Positions 1-8,137 of a stretch of 64,000 nt of DNA are shown piece after piece; positions within the stretch are counted from its first letter, which is position 1, and every line of letters begins with the position of its first letter. Below the pieces are notes generated by a model. It was not told the origin of the DNA and searched no databases. It worked only from the letters and a program-made list of their open reading frames with translations. Origin of the DNA: Labilithrix sp. (GTDB lineage: Bacteria > Myxococcota_A > Polyangia > Polyangiales > Polyangiaceae); NCBI GenBank assembly GCA_019637175.1, contig JAHBWD010000014.1:62001-126000 (forward strand), given 5' to 3'. Made by a program: the position numbers and the translations under genes.

Positions 1-2771
1 CCTTCGCCCTTTCGCCGCGTCACGCCGGGCTCCTCCGCGCCGGAGGCCAGCAGCGCGGTGATCGCCTCGACCGCGTGCTCGGCGGCGTCGCGGACCGGCG
101 CCGTGTTCCACCACCGCTTCTTCGCCGCCTCCCGCGCCGCTTCGAGCGCCTCCTTCGAGGCCATCGTCGCGAGCACCTCCACGGCGAGCACGCGCGTCGT
201 CTCCGCGGCCTCCGTCGGGATGATCTGATGCTCCTTGGCGATCTCCGCGCAGACCGTCATCGCGCGGCGCGGGCTGAGGCGCGCGAGCGACTGGAACCAG
301 AGGCGACGCTCGTCCTGCGTGAGGTCGTTGAACGTCGGCGACTGGATCCTGAGGACGATCGCGGGCCCGGCGGCGACGAGGCATCGCTCGGCGACGAGCG
401 CGAGGGCCTCGGTGCGCGCCGACGACGCCGGATCGTCGAGCATCTTGCGCACCTCGACGCGCACGTCGTCTTCCTTCGTCGCCGAGAGACATCCCAGCGC
501 CTCGACGCGGACGGCGAGGTGCGGGCTCTTGATCCCGCATTCGAGCGCGCTCATCGCCGCCGGCGTGCCCAGCTTGGCGAGCAGGCCGACGAGCATGAGG
601 CCGAGATCCGCCGCGCCCGACTCGAGCAACGACGCGAGGCGCGCCTCGTTCCCACGCGCCCACCGCTCGACGTAGGCGAGCAAGACGGCCCGAAGGGGCT
701 CCGACCGAAACGAGCCGTGGCATCCGCCCGCGAGCTCGAGCATCGACGCGTCGCCGAGCAGCGCGAGCGCCTTCTCGATGCCGCTCACGATGTGCGGGTC
801 GATCTCCTTCGTCGCCTGCGTCGGATCGCGCCCCTCCTTCTCGAGGTCGGCGAGGATCGCGGCGATCGTGGGGCCGGGGAGCATCTCTCCGGCGAGCGCC
901 TTCTCCCAGACCTTCGCGTCGGCGGGCGCGCGGACGGCGAGCGCGCGCGTGATCGCCTCGAACATCTCGAAGGTCGCCGCGTGGTGATGGAGGGTGAGCT
1001 GGTCGGCGGTCCACTCCTTCAACACCTCCGAGAGCAACGAAAGCTCGCCGCTCGCGCGCGCCTCGAGGCAGCCGTCGGCGAAGGCCTCGACGAAGCGCTC
1101 GTGCCACTTGTCTTCGCTCAGGTTGAGCTGCGCGCCGAGCGTCGCGCGCTGGAGCGGATCGAGCGCGAGGGCGGCCGCGGCCTCCCCGCTCTCTTTGAGC
1201 TGCGTCGAGAGGTTGAGGTGCATCGCGCGGCTCTCGAGCGAAGCGTCGTCGAAGTCGCGATCGAGGTGAGCCGCCGCGGCGACCTCGCGCGCGAGATCGA
1301 CGGCGCCGGCGAACGCGACGTCGGGCTCGACGTCTCCATCGCCCTCGGCGAACGACTCGATCGCGACGTAGGCCACGTGCTCGAAGCGTCGATCCCAGAA
1401 CGCGGTGACGGCGTCGTCTTCCGAAGCGGAGACGCCGTCGACGACGTCGCGGAGGAAGATGGCGACGAGATCGCGGAACTCCTCCTTCGTGAAGCCTTCC
1501 TTGATCTGGATGCGGCGAACGCCGTCGGCGAAGAGCTGATAGGGGATGCGATCGAAGGGGATCCGCTCCGGCGCCCAGATCGGCGCGCCCTCGAAGAGGA
1601 ACGCGCCGGGCCCCACGTCCCACCGCACGCTGTTCGGCGCGGCCGCGAGCGCGTCGACGATCTGCTGGAGGCCCGCGTCCATCGCGCGCATCGCGTGCGG
1701 ATGCGTCCAGCCGTATTGGCGCACGTCGGCGAGGCAGGTGCCGATCTGCTTCCATACGCCCGCGAGGCGCGTCTGGTTCTCCTTGATCTCTTCGGGTGAG
1801 AGCTCGTCGATCGCCTCGATCGCCTCGTTGCCGCGCGTTTGGAGCCCGCCCGCCCGCTTGGGCGCGACGGAGACGAGCTGGCCGGCGCGGAGCGCGGCGC
1901 GCAGCCCGAGCAGCTCGCCGCGCATCGACGAGGCGTCCTGGAAGCGGTTCTCGCGCTCGAACGCGAGCGCGCGATCGACGAACGCGACGACCTCCACCGG
2001 CAGCGAGGGGCCCGCGTGGGCGATCGACGGCGCGGCCTGGGTCGCCGCCATGACGAACGACTCGGCTTCGGTGCGCGCGACGTTGAGGCGCTTGCCGGTG
2101 AGCGCGACGTGCATGCACGCGCCCACGGAGAAGATGTCCGAGCGCCCGTCGACCTGCGTGAGGAGGCCGAGCGCTTGCTCCGGGGCGATGTACGACGGCG
2201 TTCCGATCGCGGTGCCCATGCGGGTCGCCTCGACGCCGGGCGTCGGCTCACGCATCCGCGCGACGCCGAAGTCGAGCACCTTCACATCACCCGATTGGGT
2301 GATGAAGATGTTCCCCGGCTTGATGTCGCGGTGAACGACGCCGACGGCGTGACACTCCGCGAGCAGATCGAGGACGGTGTCGAAGATCCGGAGCGTCTCT
2401 TCGAGCGAGAGCTTCCCGCCGCTCCGGTGGCGAGCCTGGTTCAACGTCTCGCCTTCGAGCAGCTCCATGACGAGGAAGGGCTCGCCGGCGTCGCTCACGT
2501 CGTCGTCGGTGATGGGGACGCGCGCCGGATGGTCGACGCGGTTGGCGATCTTTCCTTCGCGGAGGAAGCGCTCGCGGATCCCGGTATCGCGCGCGAGCTC
2601 GGCGTGGAGCAGCTTCACCGCGGCGCGCGAGCCGTTGCGATGCTTCGCCGCGAAGACGGCGCCCATTCCACCGACGCCGAGGAGCTGCTCGAGCGACCAC
2701 TTGGCGTTCAGCGTCTCTCCGACCCGCGCTTCGGCGTCCCTGATCGGATCGGTCTCGTGCGCTTCGGCCAT
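1..2771 (-). CDS. Ser/Thr protein kinase with long helical (HEAT-like) tail, C-terminus cut by window edge
   Basis: A Hanks-type kinase domain fills residues ~25-290: glycine loop GVGGMG (32-37), Lys53 in AVKLL, HRDIKPGN (147-154), DFG (167-169) and APE (196-198), so all catalytic residues are present. The rest of the visible protein, to residue ~923, is Ala/Leu/Glu-rich and helical. Its last third has repeated paired-helix blocks resembling HEAT/PBS repeats, probably a protein-binding platform. The start is the ATG at 2771; the frame stays open to base 1, so the C-terminus lies outside. No membrane segment is visible in the part present. Kinases of this layout are common in myxobacteria; the substrate is unknown. 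Confidence 0.9.
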   Translation of the reverse strand, partial: MAEAHETDPIRDAEARVGETLNAKWSLEQLLGVGGMGAVFAAKHRNGSRAAVKLLHAELARDTGIRERFLREGKIANRVDHPARVPITDDDVSDAGEPFLVMELLEGETLNQARHRSGGKLSLEETLRIFDTVLDLLAECHAVGVVHRDIKPGNIFITQSGDVKVLDFGVARMREPTPGVEATRMGTAIGTPSYIAPEQALGLLTQVDGRSDIFSVGACMHVALTGKRLNVARTEAESFVMAATQAAPSIAHAGPSLPVEVVAFVDRALAFERENRFQDASSMRGELLGLRAALRAGQLVSVAPKRAGGLQTRGNEAIEAIDELSPEEIKENQTRLAGVWKQIGTCLADVRQYGWTHPHAMRAMDAGLQQIVDALAAAPNSVRWDVGPGAFLFEGAPIWAPERIPFDRIPYQLFADGVRRIQIKEGFTKEEFRDLVAIFLRDVVDGVSASEDDAVTAFWDRRFEHVAYVAIESFAEGDGDVEPDVAFAGAVDLAREVAAAAHLDRDFDDASLESRAMHLNLSTQLKESGEAAAALALDPLQRATLGAQLNLSEDKWHERFVEAFADGCLEARASGELSLLSEVLKEWTADQLTLHHHAATFEMFEAITRALAVRAPADAKVWEKALAGEMLPGPTIAAILADLEKEGRDPTQATKEIDPHIVSGIEKALALLGDASMLELAGGCHGSFRSEPLRAVLLAYVERWARGNEARLASLLESGAADLGLMLVGLLAKLGTPAAMSALECGIKSPHLAVRVEALGCLSATKEDDVRVEVRKMLDDPASSARTEALALVAERCLVAAGPAIVLRIQSPTFNDLTQDERRLWFQSLARLSPRRAMTVCAEIAKEHQIIPTEAAETTRVLAVEVLATMASKEALEAAREAAKKRWWNTAPVRDAAEHAVEAITALLASGAEEPGVTRRKGE

Positions 2772-2818
2772 GATTCCGCCGCATCGATGTTACACGCAAA
2801 GAGCAGGGGATCCCACGC

Positions 2819-4699
2819 CTAGGGCGAGAGCAGCCGCACGATGCCGCTCGCGAGCGTTCGGCTCGCGTGGGCCTGCACCGAGAGGCGAGAGCGACCGCCC
2901 GCCGCGCCTGGATCCGCGCTCATCGTGAACGTGACGCTCTCCGTCGTGAGCGGCGAGCTCGACCATCGCGCGACGCTCGACGCGGTCTCGCGCAGATCGG
3001 CGGACGTTCGATCCTTGGCGACGAGGAGGCTCACCGCGGGGACGACCACGAGCCCGGCGCCGACGGCGCTCTTGCCTTGGAGCGACGACGCCTCCGCCGA
3101 CTTCCCGAGCGTGCCGGCGTCGGTCGTGTCGTCGGTCGCGAGGCGCAGGCGCGATGCGATCGCGGCGGCGTCTTCGCTGTAGCCGATCCACGTCGCGGTG
3201 CCCTTCTCGTTGCCGCGCACGACGAACAGGTGCGCCTTGCGCGGCCTTCCGTGGCCCTTGGTGTTGGGCGTGAGCAGCACCTCGAGGTGCAGGGCGTCTT
3301 TCGGGAGGCGGAGCGCGGGATCGAGCGTCGCCGCGCGGACATCGATGTGATCTCCGTCGGGATCGCGCGGCAGTGTGGAGGTCGAGCCCTCCTTGCGCGT
3401 CTTGTCGGCATCCTCCGCGCCGCGCACGATGTCGCGCAGCCCGCCGATCCACTTGTCGGTCGGCTCTTCGACCTCGAACACGTACCAAGGCGTGATCGCG
3501 CCGCGCGCCTGCGCCTCGAGCTTGGCGAGGTCGCGCGCGCCCGGCTTCGCGGCCTCGAAGGCGGCGAGCGCCTTCTCGGCGCCGTCGCGTCCGCCCACGA
3601 TGCCGGCGCCGAAGACGAGCGGGCCGCCGGTCAAGAGGAGCGCCTCGAGGCGATCGCGGAGCGCCCGCGCCTTCTCCGGGAGGTAGCCGTCGCGCGTGAG
3701 CGACTCGTCGAGGTTCGCGGCGAGCGCCGTCCGGAGCGGCGCCATGTCTTCGGGGCGCGCGCCCACTGTGTGCATGGCGAAGACGACGTCGGCGGGGAGC
3801 CGTCGAAACGCGCGCGAAGGCGTCTTCGGGGCCGACGTCGGGATGATCGCGCGCGCGAAGATCGACCTCCTCGCGTTGAGGCGCAGGTCGAGATCGGCGT
3901 CGATGCCGCCGTCGACGAAGCGGATCGACGCGTCGATGCGATCGATCTCGTCGAGGAAACGATCGACGAGATCGGCGCCGAGCTTCTCGCCGAGCTTCTC
4001 GCCCGCCGAGTCGCCGAGCGACTTGGCGGCGCCGGCCTGCTTCTTTCGCAGCGCGCTGCCCGGGAGCGTGACGCGCGCGTCGGCCGCGAACGGCTCCGCG
4101 GCCACGGTCGACGCGAGGTACGCGGCCGTGCGCTTCACGAGGCGCCTCGCGCTCCCGCACACGAGGCGCGTCGTCGCGCGGCCCGTCGAGGGAGCGAGCG
4201 CGCAGCGATGTTGCCGGGCCGCGCCTCGTCGCGCGTCGTCGTCTCCCTTGCCGAGGAAGACGAGGCCGCCCTCCTCGTGCAACGTGAGCTGGCGCGCGAG
4301 CGTGGCCTCGCCGTCGGGCACGAGCGCGAGCGAGACGACGTACTCCGGATCGGGGTGCCCGACGCTCGCGACGTCGACCGGCTGCGTCAGATCCACGACG
4401 GCGCCGATCTCGGGCCCGAGGAAGGTGTCGAGGAGCATCGCCGGCGAGATCGCCTGGAACGCGCCCGCGACGTGCGGCGGCAAGAGCGCGCCGATCTCGC
4501 GGACGAGGAGCTCGGGATCGTTGATCCGCATGACGCCCGCGAGGTCGGCCGGGGCCGCCGGCGGCTCGGGGCGCTGCGGATCGCCTGGGCGGGTCGCCGC
4601 CGCGGAGGGGATCGTCAAGAGGGGAGACGTCTCGCGCGGGCCCTGGGCGGGGGCGCACGCTGCGCAGGCGACCAGCAGGCAGCCGAGGCTTCTCCTCAT
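2819..4699 (-). CDS. Predicted lipoprotein of unknown function
   Basis: A 626-residue protein with a lipoprotein signal: basic start MRRS, hydrophobic run, and cysteines in LLVACAACAP near residues 12-15, followed by a Pro/Ala-rich linker. The remainder is a mixed alpha/beta exported domain without a family I recognise. It contains a long segment rich in charged residues and several glycine-containing beta-like stretches. It ends 47 bases from the start of the leftmost kinase gene and reads in the same direction, but the gap gives no evidence of coupling. The upstream 188 bases are shared with the divergent phosphate-transport operon. Export to the inner face of the outer membrane is an inference from the signal alone. 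Confidence 0.8.
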   Translation of the reverse strand: MRRSLGCLLVACAACAPAQGPRETSPLLTIPSAAATRPGDPQRPEPPAAPADLAGVMRINDPELLVREIGALLPPHVAGAFQAISPAMLLDTFLGPEIGAVVDLTQPVDVASVGHPDPEYVVSLALVPDGEATLARQLTLHEEGGLVFLGKGDDDARRGAARQHRCALAPSTGRATTRLVCGSARRLVKRTAAYLASTVAAEPFAADARVTLPGSALRKKQAGAAKSLGDSAGEKLGEKLGADLVDRFLDEIDRIDASIRFVDGGIDADLDLRLNARRSIFARAIIPTSAPKTPSRAFRRLPADVVFAMHTVGARPEDMAPLRTALAANLDESLTRDGYLPEKARALRDRLEALLLTGGPLVFGAGIVGGRDGAEKALAAFEAAKPGARDLAKLEAQARGAITPWYVFEVEEPTDKWIGGLRDIVRGAEDADKTRKEGSTSTLPRDPDGDHIDVRAATLDPALRLPKDALHLEVLLTPNTKGHGRPRKAHLFVVRGNEKGTATWIGYSEDAAAIASRLRLATDDTTDAGTLGKSAEASSLQGKSAVGAGLVVVPAVSLLVAKDRTSADLRETASSVARWSSSPLTTESVTFTMSADPGAAGGRSRLSVQAHASRTLASGIVRLLSP

Positions 4700-4887
4700 G
4701 GATCGAGCTTGGCGAAGGGCCGACCGGAACGCAACGACGCCCGGGCGGCATCGAAGACCGGTGTCAACTCGCGAGGTTCACGGCGCTTCTCATGGACGCG
4801 ACGAATCCGTCACACGTTCGAAGCACAACCGGAGTGAAACTGGCTAGATTCTGGCGCGGCGATGAGGCACAGCGGAGGCCAGCACTG

Positions 4888-5529
4888 ATGGGACTCCAGG
4901 ACGTCATCCGCTTCATTCTCCCAAAGGAAGAGCATTTCTACGACTTCCTGGAAAAGCAAGCGAAGTGCGCGCACGAAGGCGCCAAGGCCCTCGCGAAGTT
5001 CACCGACAACGGGCACACCGCGGATCAGGCGCGCGCCGCCGTGCAGGAGTACGAGCACGAGGGCGACGCGATCGTGCACGAGATGGAGGAGGCGCTCGCG
5101 CGGACGTTCGTGACGCCGATCGATCGCGAGGATCTCCAGCGCCTCTCTTCCGAGCTCGACACCGTGCTCGACCTCACGAACGGCGCGATTCGAGCGTGCG
5201 CCATGCTGGGCGTCGACGAGCCCACCGAGCCCATGCGCAAGCTCGTTCGGTTCATCGTGCAGTGCACGGAGCGAATCGAACACACGATGCCGAAGCTCCG
5301 GAAGCACGAGTACACCGAGATCGTCGCGAGCGCGCGCGAGCTCCGGAAGCTCGAGAAGGAAGCCGACCAGGTCTATCGCGACGCGATCTCGAACCTGTTC
5401 AAGAACGAAGACGTCGACGCCAAGCGCCTCATTCGCGAAAAAACGGTGCTCGAGGATCTCGAGAACGCGGTGGATCAATGCGACTCCATCGCCGACATCC
5501 TCGCGAACCTGGCGGTAAAGAATGGTTAG
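4888..5529 (+). CDS. DUF47 / PhoU-like protein, partner of the Pit transporter
   Basis: A 213-residue all-helical protein of the DUF47 (PhoU-like) family. It begins near FILPKEEHFYDFLEKQ, a typical DUF47 opening, and contains the acidic DTVLDLTNGAIR helix and a Glu/Asp-rich second half; PhoU-like proteins bind metal clusters through such acidic helices. I place the start at the ATG at 4888 because GGAGG lies nine bases upstream and the DUF47 homology begins there; the frame is open further upstream (to 4792) without homology. Its stop overlaps the next gene, pit, by eight bases. In this family such proteins sit next to Pit and are thought to regulate low-affinity phosphate uptake. Confidence 0.92.
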   Translation: MGLQDVIRFILPKEEHFYDFLEKQAKCAHEGAKALAKFTDNGHTADQARAAVQEYEHEGDAIVHEMEEALARTFVTPIDREDLQRLSSELDTVLDLTNGAIRACAMLGVDEPTEPMRKLVRFIVQCTERIEHTMPKLRKHEYTEIVASARELRKLEKEADQVYRDAISNLFKNEDVDAKRLIREKTVLEDLENAVDQCDSIADILANLAVKNG

Positions 5530-6550
5530 TCTGCTCGTCTGCGTCATCGTCGCGGCGATCATCTTCGACTACATCAACGGCTTTCACGACGCAGCGAACG
5601 CGATCGCCACCGTCGTCTCCACCGGCGTCTTGCCGGTGCGCACCGCGGTGCTGATCGCGGGCATCCTCAACTTCTTCGGCGCGATCACCGGCACCGCGGT
5701 CGCCAAGACGATCGCGTCGGGCTTCGCGGATCCCGCCGTCGTCACGCAGACGGTCGTCCTCGCCGCGCTCATCGGCGCGTGCGCGTGGAACCTCATCACG
5801 TGGTGGTACGGCATTCCTTCGAGCTCGTCGCACGCGCTCATCGGCGCGCTCGCCGGCGCGGTCGTCGCGAAGGCGGGCGTCTCGGCGTTCAAGTGGGCGG
5901 CGCTCTACAAGAAGGTGCTCATCCCGCTCGTGGCCTCGCCGACCATCGGCTTCGTGGTCGCGTTCCTCGTGATGATCTCGCTGCTCTGGGTCGTGCGGGG
6001 GCTGCGGCCGAGCACCGTGCACCGCGGCTCGCGGAGGCTCCAGCTCCTCTCGGCGTGCATGATGGCCTTCGCTCACGGCTCGAACGACGCGCAGAAGTCG
6101 ATGGGTATCATCACCCTCGCGCTGCTCTCCTTCATGGCCGGCGGGCACGCAGGGGGCATGCCGAGCTGGTTTCTGCCGCAGGGCGACAAGGTGCCGACGT
6201 GGGTCATCCTCGCGTGCGCCGCGGCGATCGCGCTCGGCACGATGGCGGGCGGCAAGAAGATCATCAAGACGATGGGCACCAAGATCATCCGCATCGCGCC
6301 CATCCAAGGGTTCGCGGCGGAGACGGCGGGCGCGCTCACGATCCTCGGCGCGAGCCACCTCGGCGTTCCCGTCTCGACGACCCACTGCATCAACGCGTGC
6401 ATCATGGGCGTCGGCGCGAGCAAGCGCATCAGCGCGGTGCGCTGGGGCGTCGCGGGCAACATCGTGACGGCGTGGATCTTGACCCTTCCGATGAGCGCGG
6501 CGCTCGCGTGGGTCTCGATGATGGTGCTCGAGCGCTTCTTCGGGACCTGA
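5522..6550 (+). CDS. pit: PiT-family inorganic phosphate transporter
   Basis: A 342-residue integral membrane protein with about ten hydrophobic segments. It carries both PiT signatures: GFHDAANAIATVVSTG near the N-terminus and AHGSNDAQKSMGI in the second half, and later GVPVSTTHC. Family members import phosphate (often as a neutral metal-phosphate complex) in symport with H+ or Na+ through the inner membrane. The start ATG lies inside the end of the DUF47 gene (ATGGTTAG overlap), so the two are almost certainly translationally coupled. It converges on the lipoprotein gene at 6560 with only nine bases between the stops. No Pho-box was recognised upstream of the pair. Confidence 0.96.
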   Translation: MVSLLVCVIVAAIIFDYINGFHDAANAIATVVSTGVLPVRTAVLIAGILNFFGAITGTAVAKTIASGFADPAVVTQTVVLAALIGACAWNLITWWYGIPSSSSHALIGALAGAVVAKAGVSAFKWAALYKKVLIPLVASPTIGFVVAFLVMISLLWVVRGLRPSTVHRGSRRLQLLSACMMAFAHGSNDAQKSMGIITLALLSFMAGGHAGGMPSWFLPQGDKVPTWVILACAAAIALGTMAGGKKIIKTMGTKIIRIAPIQGFAAETAGALTILGASHLGVPVSTTHCINACIMGVGASKRISAVRWGVAGNIVTAWILTLPMSAALAWVSMMVLERFFGT

Positions 6551-6559
6551 CGCGCGGCT

Positions 6560-7867
6560 CTACTTCTTGTTCGGCGGCCCTGCGTCCGGGGCGCCGGCCG
6601 TGACGGCGGGCGGATCGAGGAGCTTGCCGGTCGCCATGTCGACCGTCCCCACGGCCCATTGCGCGTCGGGATCGCGATGGTTGCGGTCGCACGTCTCCGC
6701 GGTGCGCGCGCCGTCGAAGTAGAGCTGGACGCACACGAGGGGGCCCTTCTCGATGCGTTCGTCGACGTAGAGCACCTCGAGCGGCAGCTTCTTGCTCGAC
6801 GCGTTGATCTTCATGTGGGTGTACGCGCTGTGCGTCTTCACCTGACAGAGCTCGGGTCGCGGCGCCTCGAGCGAGCACTCGGGTTCCCTCTTGGGCGGCT
6901 CTTTCTTGGGCGGCTCCTTCTTCGCCGGCTCCTTCTTGGCCGGCGCCTCGTCGAACGCGCGGAGCTTCACGCGCGGAAACGTGTCCGGATCGTCGCTCAC
7001 GTCGAAGTTCGTCCAGATGAGCTGCACGAGCACGTCTTTCGTCTTCGGCGGCAGCGCCTCGACGGCGGCGCTCGCGGTGCCCTTGCGCCCCGACTCGTCG
7101 CCGGCCTCCGCGCGGACGGTGTACGTCCCGAAGACGTCGATGGGGAACGTGCCGCGTCCCGCGCCGTTCGTGTACGCGAGCTTGGTCGAAGAGCCGGCGG
7201 GCATCTCCCCCATCGAGAGCACGCGATCGACGAGCGCGAACTTGCCGCGCGACTCCGCGCTCATCTCGCAGTCGATCGTGTCGCCCGGCTGCGCGGCGAC
7301 CTTCGCCGACCACGCCTGGCCGTTGGCGATGCGGCACTGCACCGAGGCCGAAGGCGGCGCTCCGCACGACTCCGCGCGGCCCGCCTCGACGTAGAACTTC
7401 ACGGGCTTGTCGATGCGCGGCGCGCTCACGGCGTCGAACGGCGTTCGCTCGGCCTTGGCCGTGCATCCCTCGCCGGCGAGCGTCTCCTTGACCCAGACGT
7501 GGATCTTGTCGCCCGTTTCGAAGACCTTCCTCACCTTGAGCTCGACCGTCTCCTTCTCCTCGGAGACCGCGAGCAGCATCATCGTGGTGCGCGTGTCGAG
7601 CGTCGCCGGAAGCGCCGGCTCCTTGCCCTGGGGCCACGCCGCGCGCCAGTCGTCGAGGCCGCGCACGACGTAGTAGCCGGGGCGCAGGCCGCCGTACGCT
7701 TCCTGGCCGCCGCGCCGGAACTTCACGTTGTCGCCGCGGATGGCCTCGATCTCGGCGCTGCCGGCCTTCACGACCGAGACAGGCGGCGTCGGAAGGCCGC
7801 ATGCGCCAGAGAGGATCGCCAGAGAGAGGCAAGCGAGACCGGCGTAGGCGAAGGATGACATGCGCAT
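6560..7867 (-). CDS. Predicted lipoprotein with a Lys/Glu/Pro repeat linker
   Basis: A 435-residue protein starting with a lipoprotein signal (hydrophobic run ending LSGACGLP; Cys at about residue 23). An N-terminal region of ~260 residues contains Ig-like beta-rich stretches. It is followed by a linker made of four imperfect KKEP units (~residues 307-325) and a C-terminal domain with several cysteines (ECSLE, ELCQV, VCVQLY, AETCD). I know no family for it. Two ATG codons are possible, 7867 and 7861; neither has a clear ribosome site. It faces the small membrane protein gene at 7920 across a 52-base divergent gap. Confidence 0.78.
   Translation of the reverse strand: MRMSSFAYAGLACLSLAILSGACGLPTPPVSVVKAGSAEIEAIRGDNVKFRRGGQEAYGGLRPGYYVVRGLDDWRAAWPQGKEPALPATLDTRTTMMLLAVSEEKETVELKVRKVFETGDKIHVWVKETLAGEGCTAKAERTPFDAVSAPRIDKPVKFYVEAGRAESCGAPPSASVQCRIANGQAWSAKVAAQPGDTIDCEMSAESRGKFALVDRVLSMGEMPAGSSTKLAYTNGAGRGTFPIDVFGTYTVRAEAGDESGRKGTASAAVEALPPKTKDVLVQLIWTNFDVSDDPDTFPRVKLRAFDEAPAKKEPAKKEPPKKEPPKREPECSLEAPRPELCQVKTHSAYTHMKINASSKKLPLEVLYVDERIEKGPLVCVQLYFDGARTAETCDRNHRDPDAQWAVGTVDMATGKLLDPPAVTAGAPDAGPPNKK
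6891..6944. repeat. Imperfect 15-bp tandem repeat coding for KKEP units
   Basis: About three and a half 15-bp units with the pattern TTSGSCGGCTCYTTC run in tandem. Read on the minus strand they code for the K-K-E-P linker of the lipoprotein gene. The unit length is a multiple of three, so copy-number changes would keep the frame. Confidence 0.7.
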
Positions 7868-7919
7868 TTTCGCCGTCGATGATACCCGCTAGGGTCTCGA
7901 ACGAGGATCTCAAACGGCG

Positions 7920-8132
7920 ATGATCACCGATCGACTCACGGCGCGCGTGCTCGGGCTCCTCGTCATCGTCTTGACCCTGCTCATCGTCGCCTCGTGCTTC
8001 ATGTTCGCGAGGCCGGAGACGCGCAACAACCCGCGCTTCGCGGTCATCGTCATCCTCCCATCTCTGCCGTTGTTCCTCGGCGGCGCGCTCCTCTTGCGAA
8101 AGGCGGAGCGGATGAAGGAAGACGAAGACTGA
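7920..8132 (+). CDS. Small membrane protein, two transmembrane segments
   Basis: A 70-residue protein: a short polar start, a strongly hydrophobic helix (LGLLVIVLTLLIVASCFMF, ~residues 11-29), a short loop rich in Asn/Arg, a second hydrophobic helix (~41-58) and a charged tail ending KEDED. Codon third positions are strongly G/C as in its neighbours, which supports it being real. It converges on the FGE-pseudokinase gene with five bases between the stops. I recognise no family, so a function cannot be given. Confidence 0.6.
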   Translation: MITDRLTARVLGLLVIVLTLLIVASCFMFARPETRNNPRFAVIVILPSLPLFLGGALLLRKAERMKEDED

Positions 8133-8137
8133 GGCGA

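Noticed and set aside
75..1799. Plus-strand open frame of 574 codons at the left edge
   Set aside because: Lies opposite the kinase tail and codes an Arg-rich string without recognisable fold.
6891..6944. CRISPR-like direct repeats
   Set aside because: 15-bp units are contiguous, inside a coding frame and without spacers; they encode a KKEP linker.
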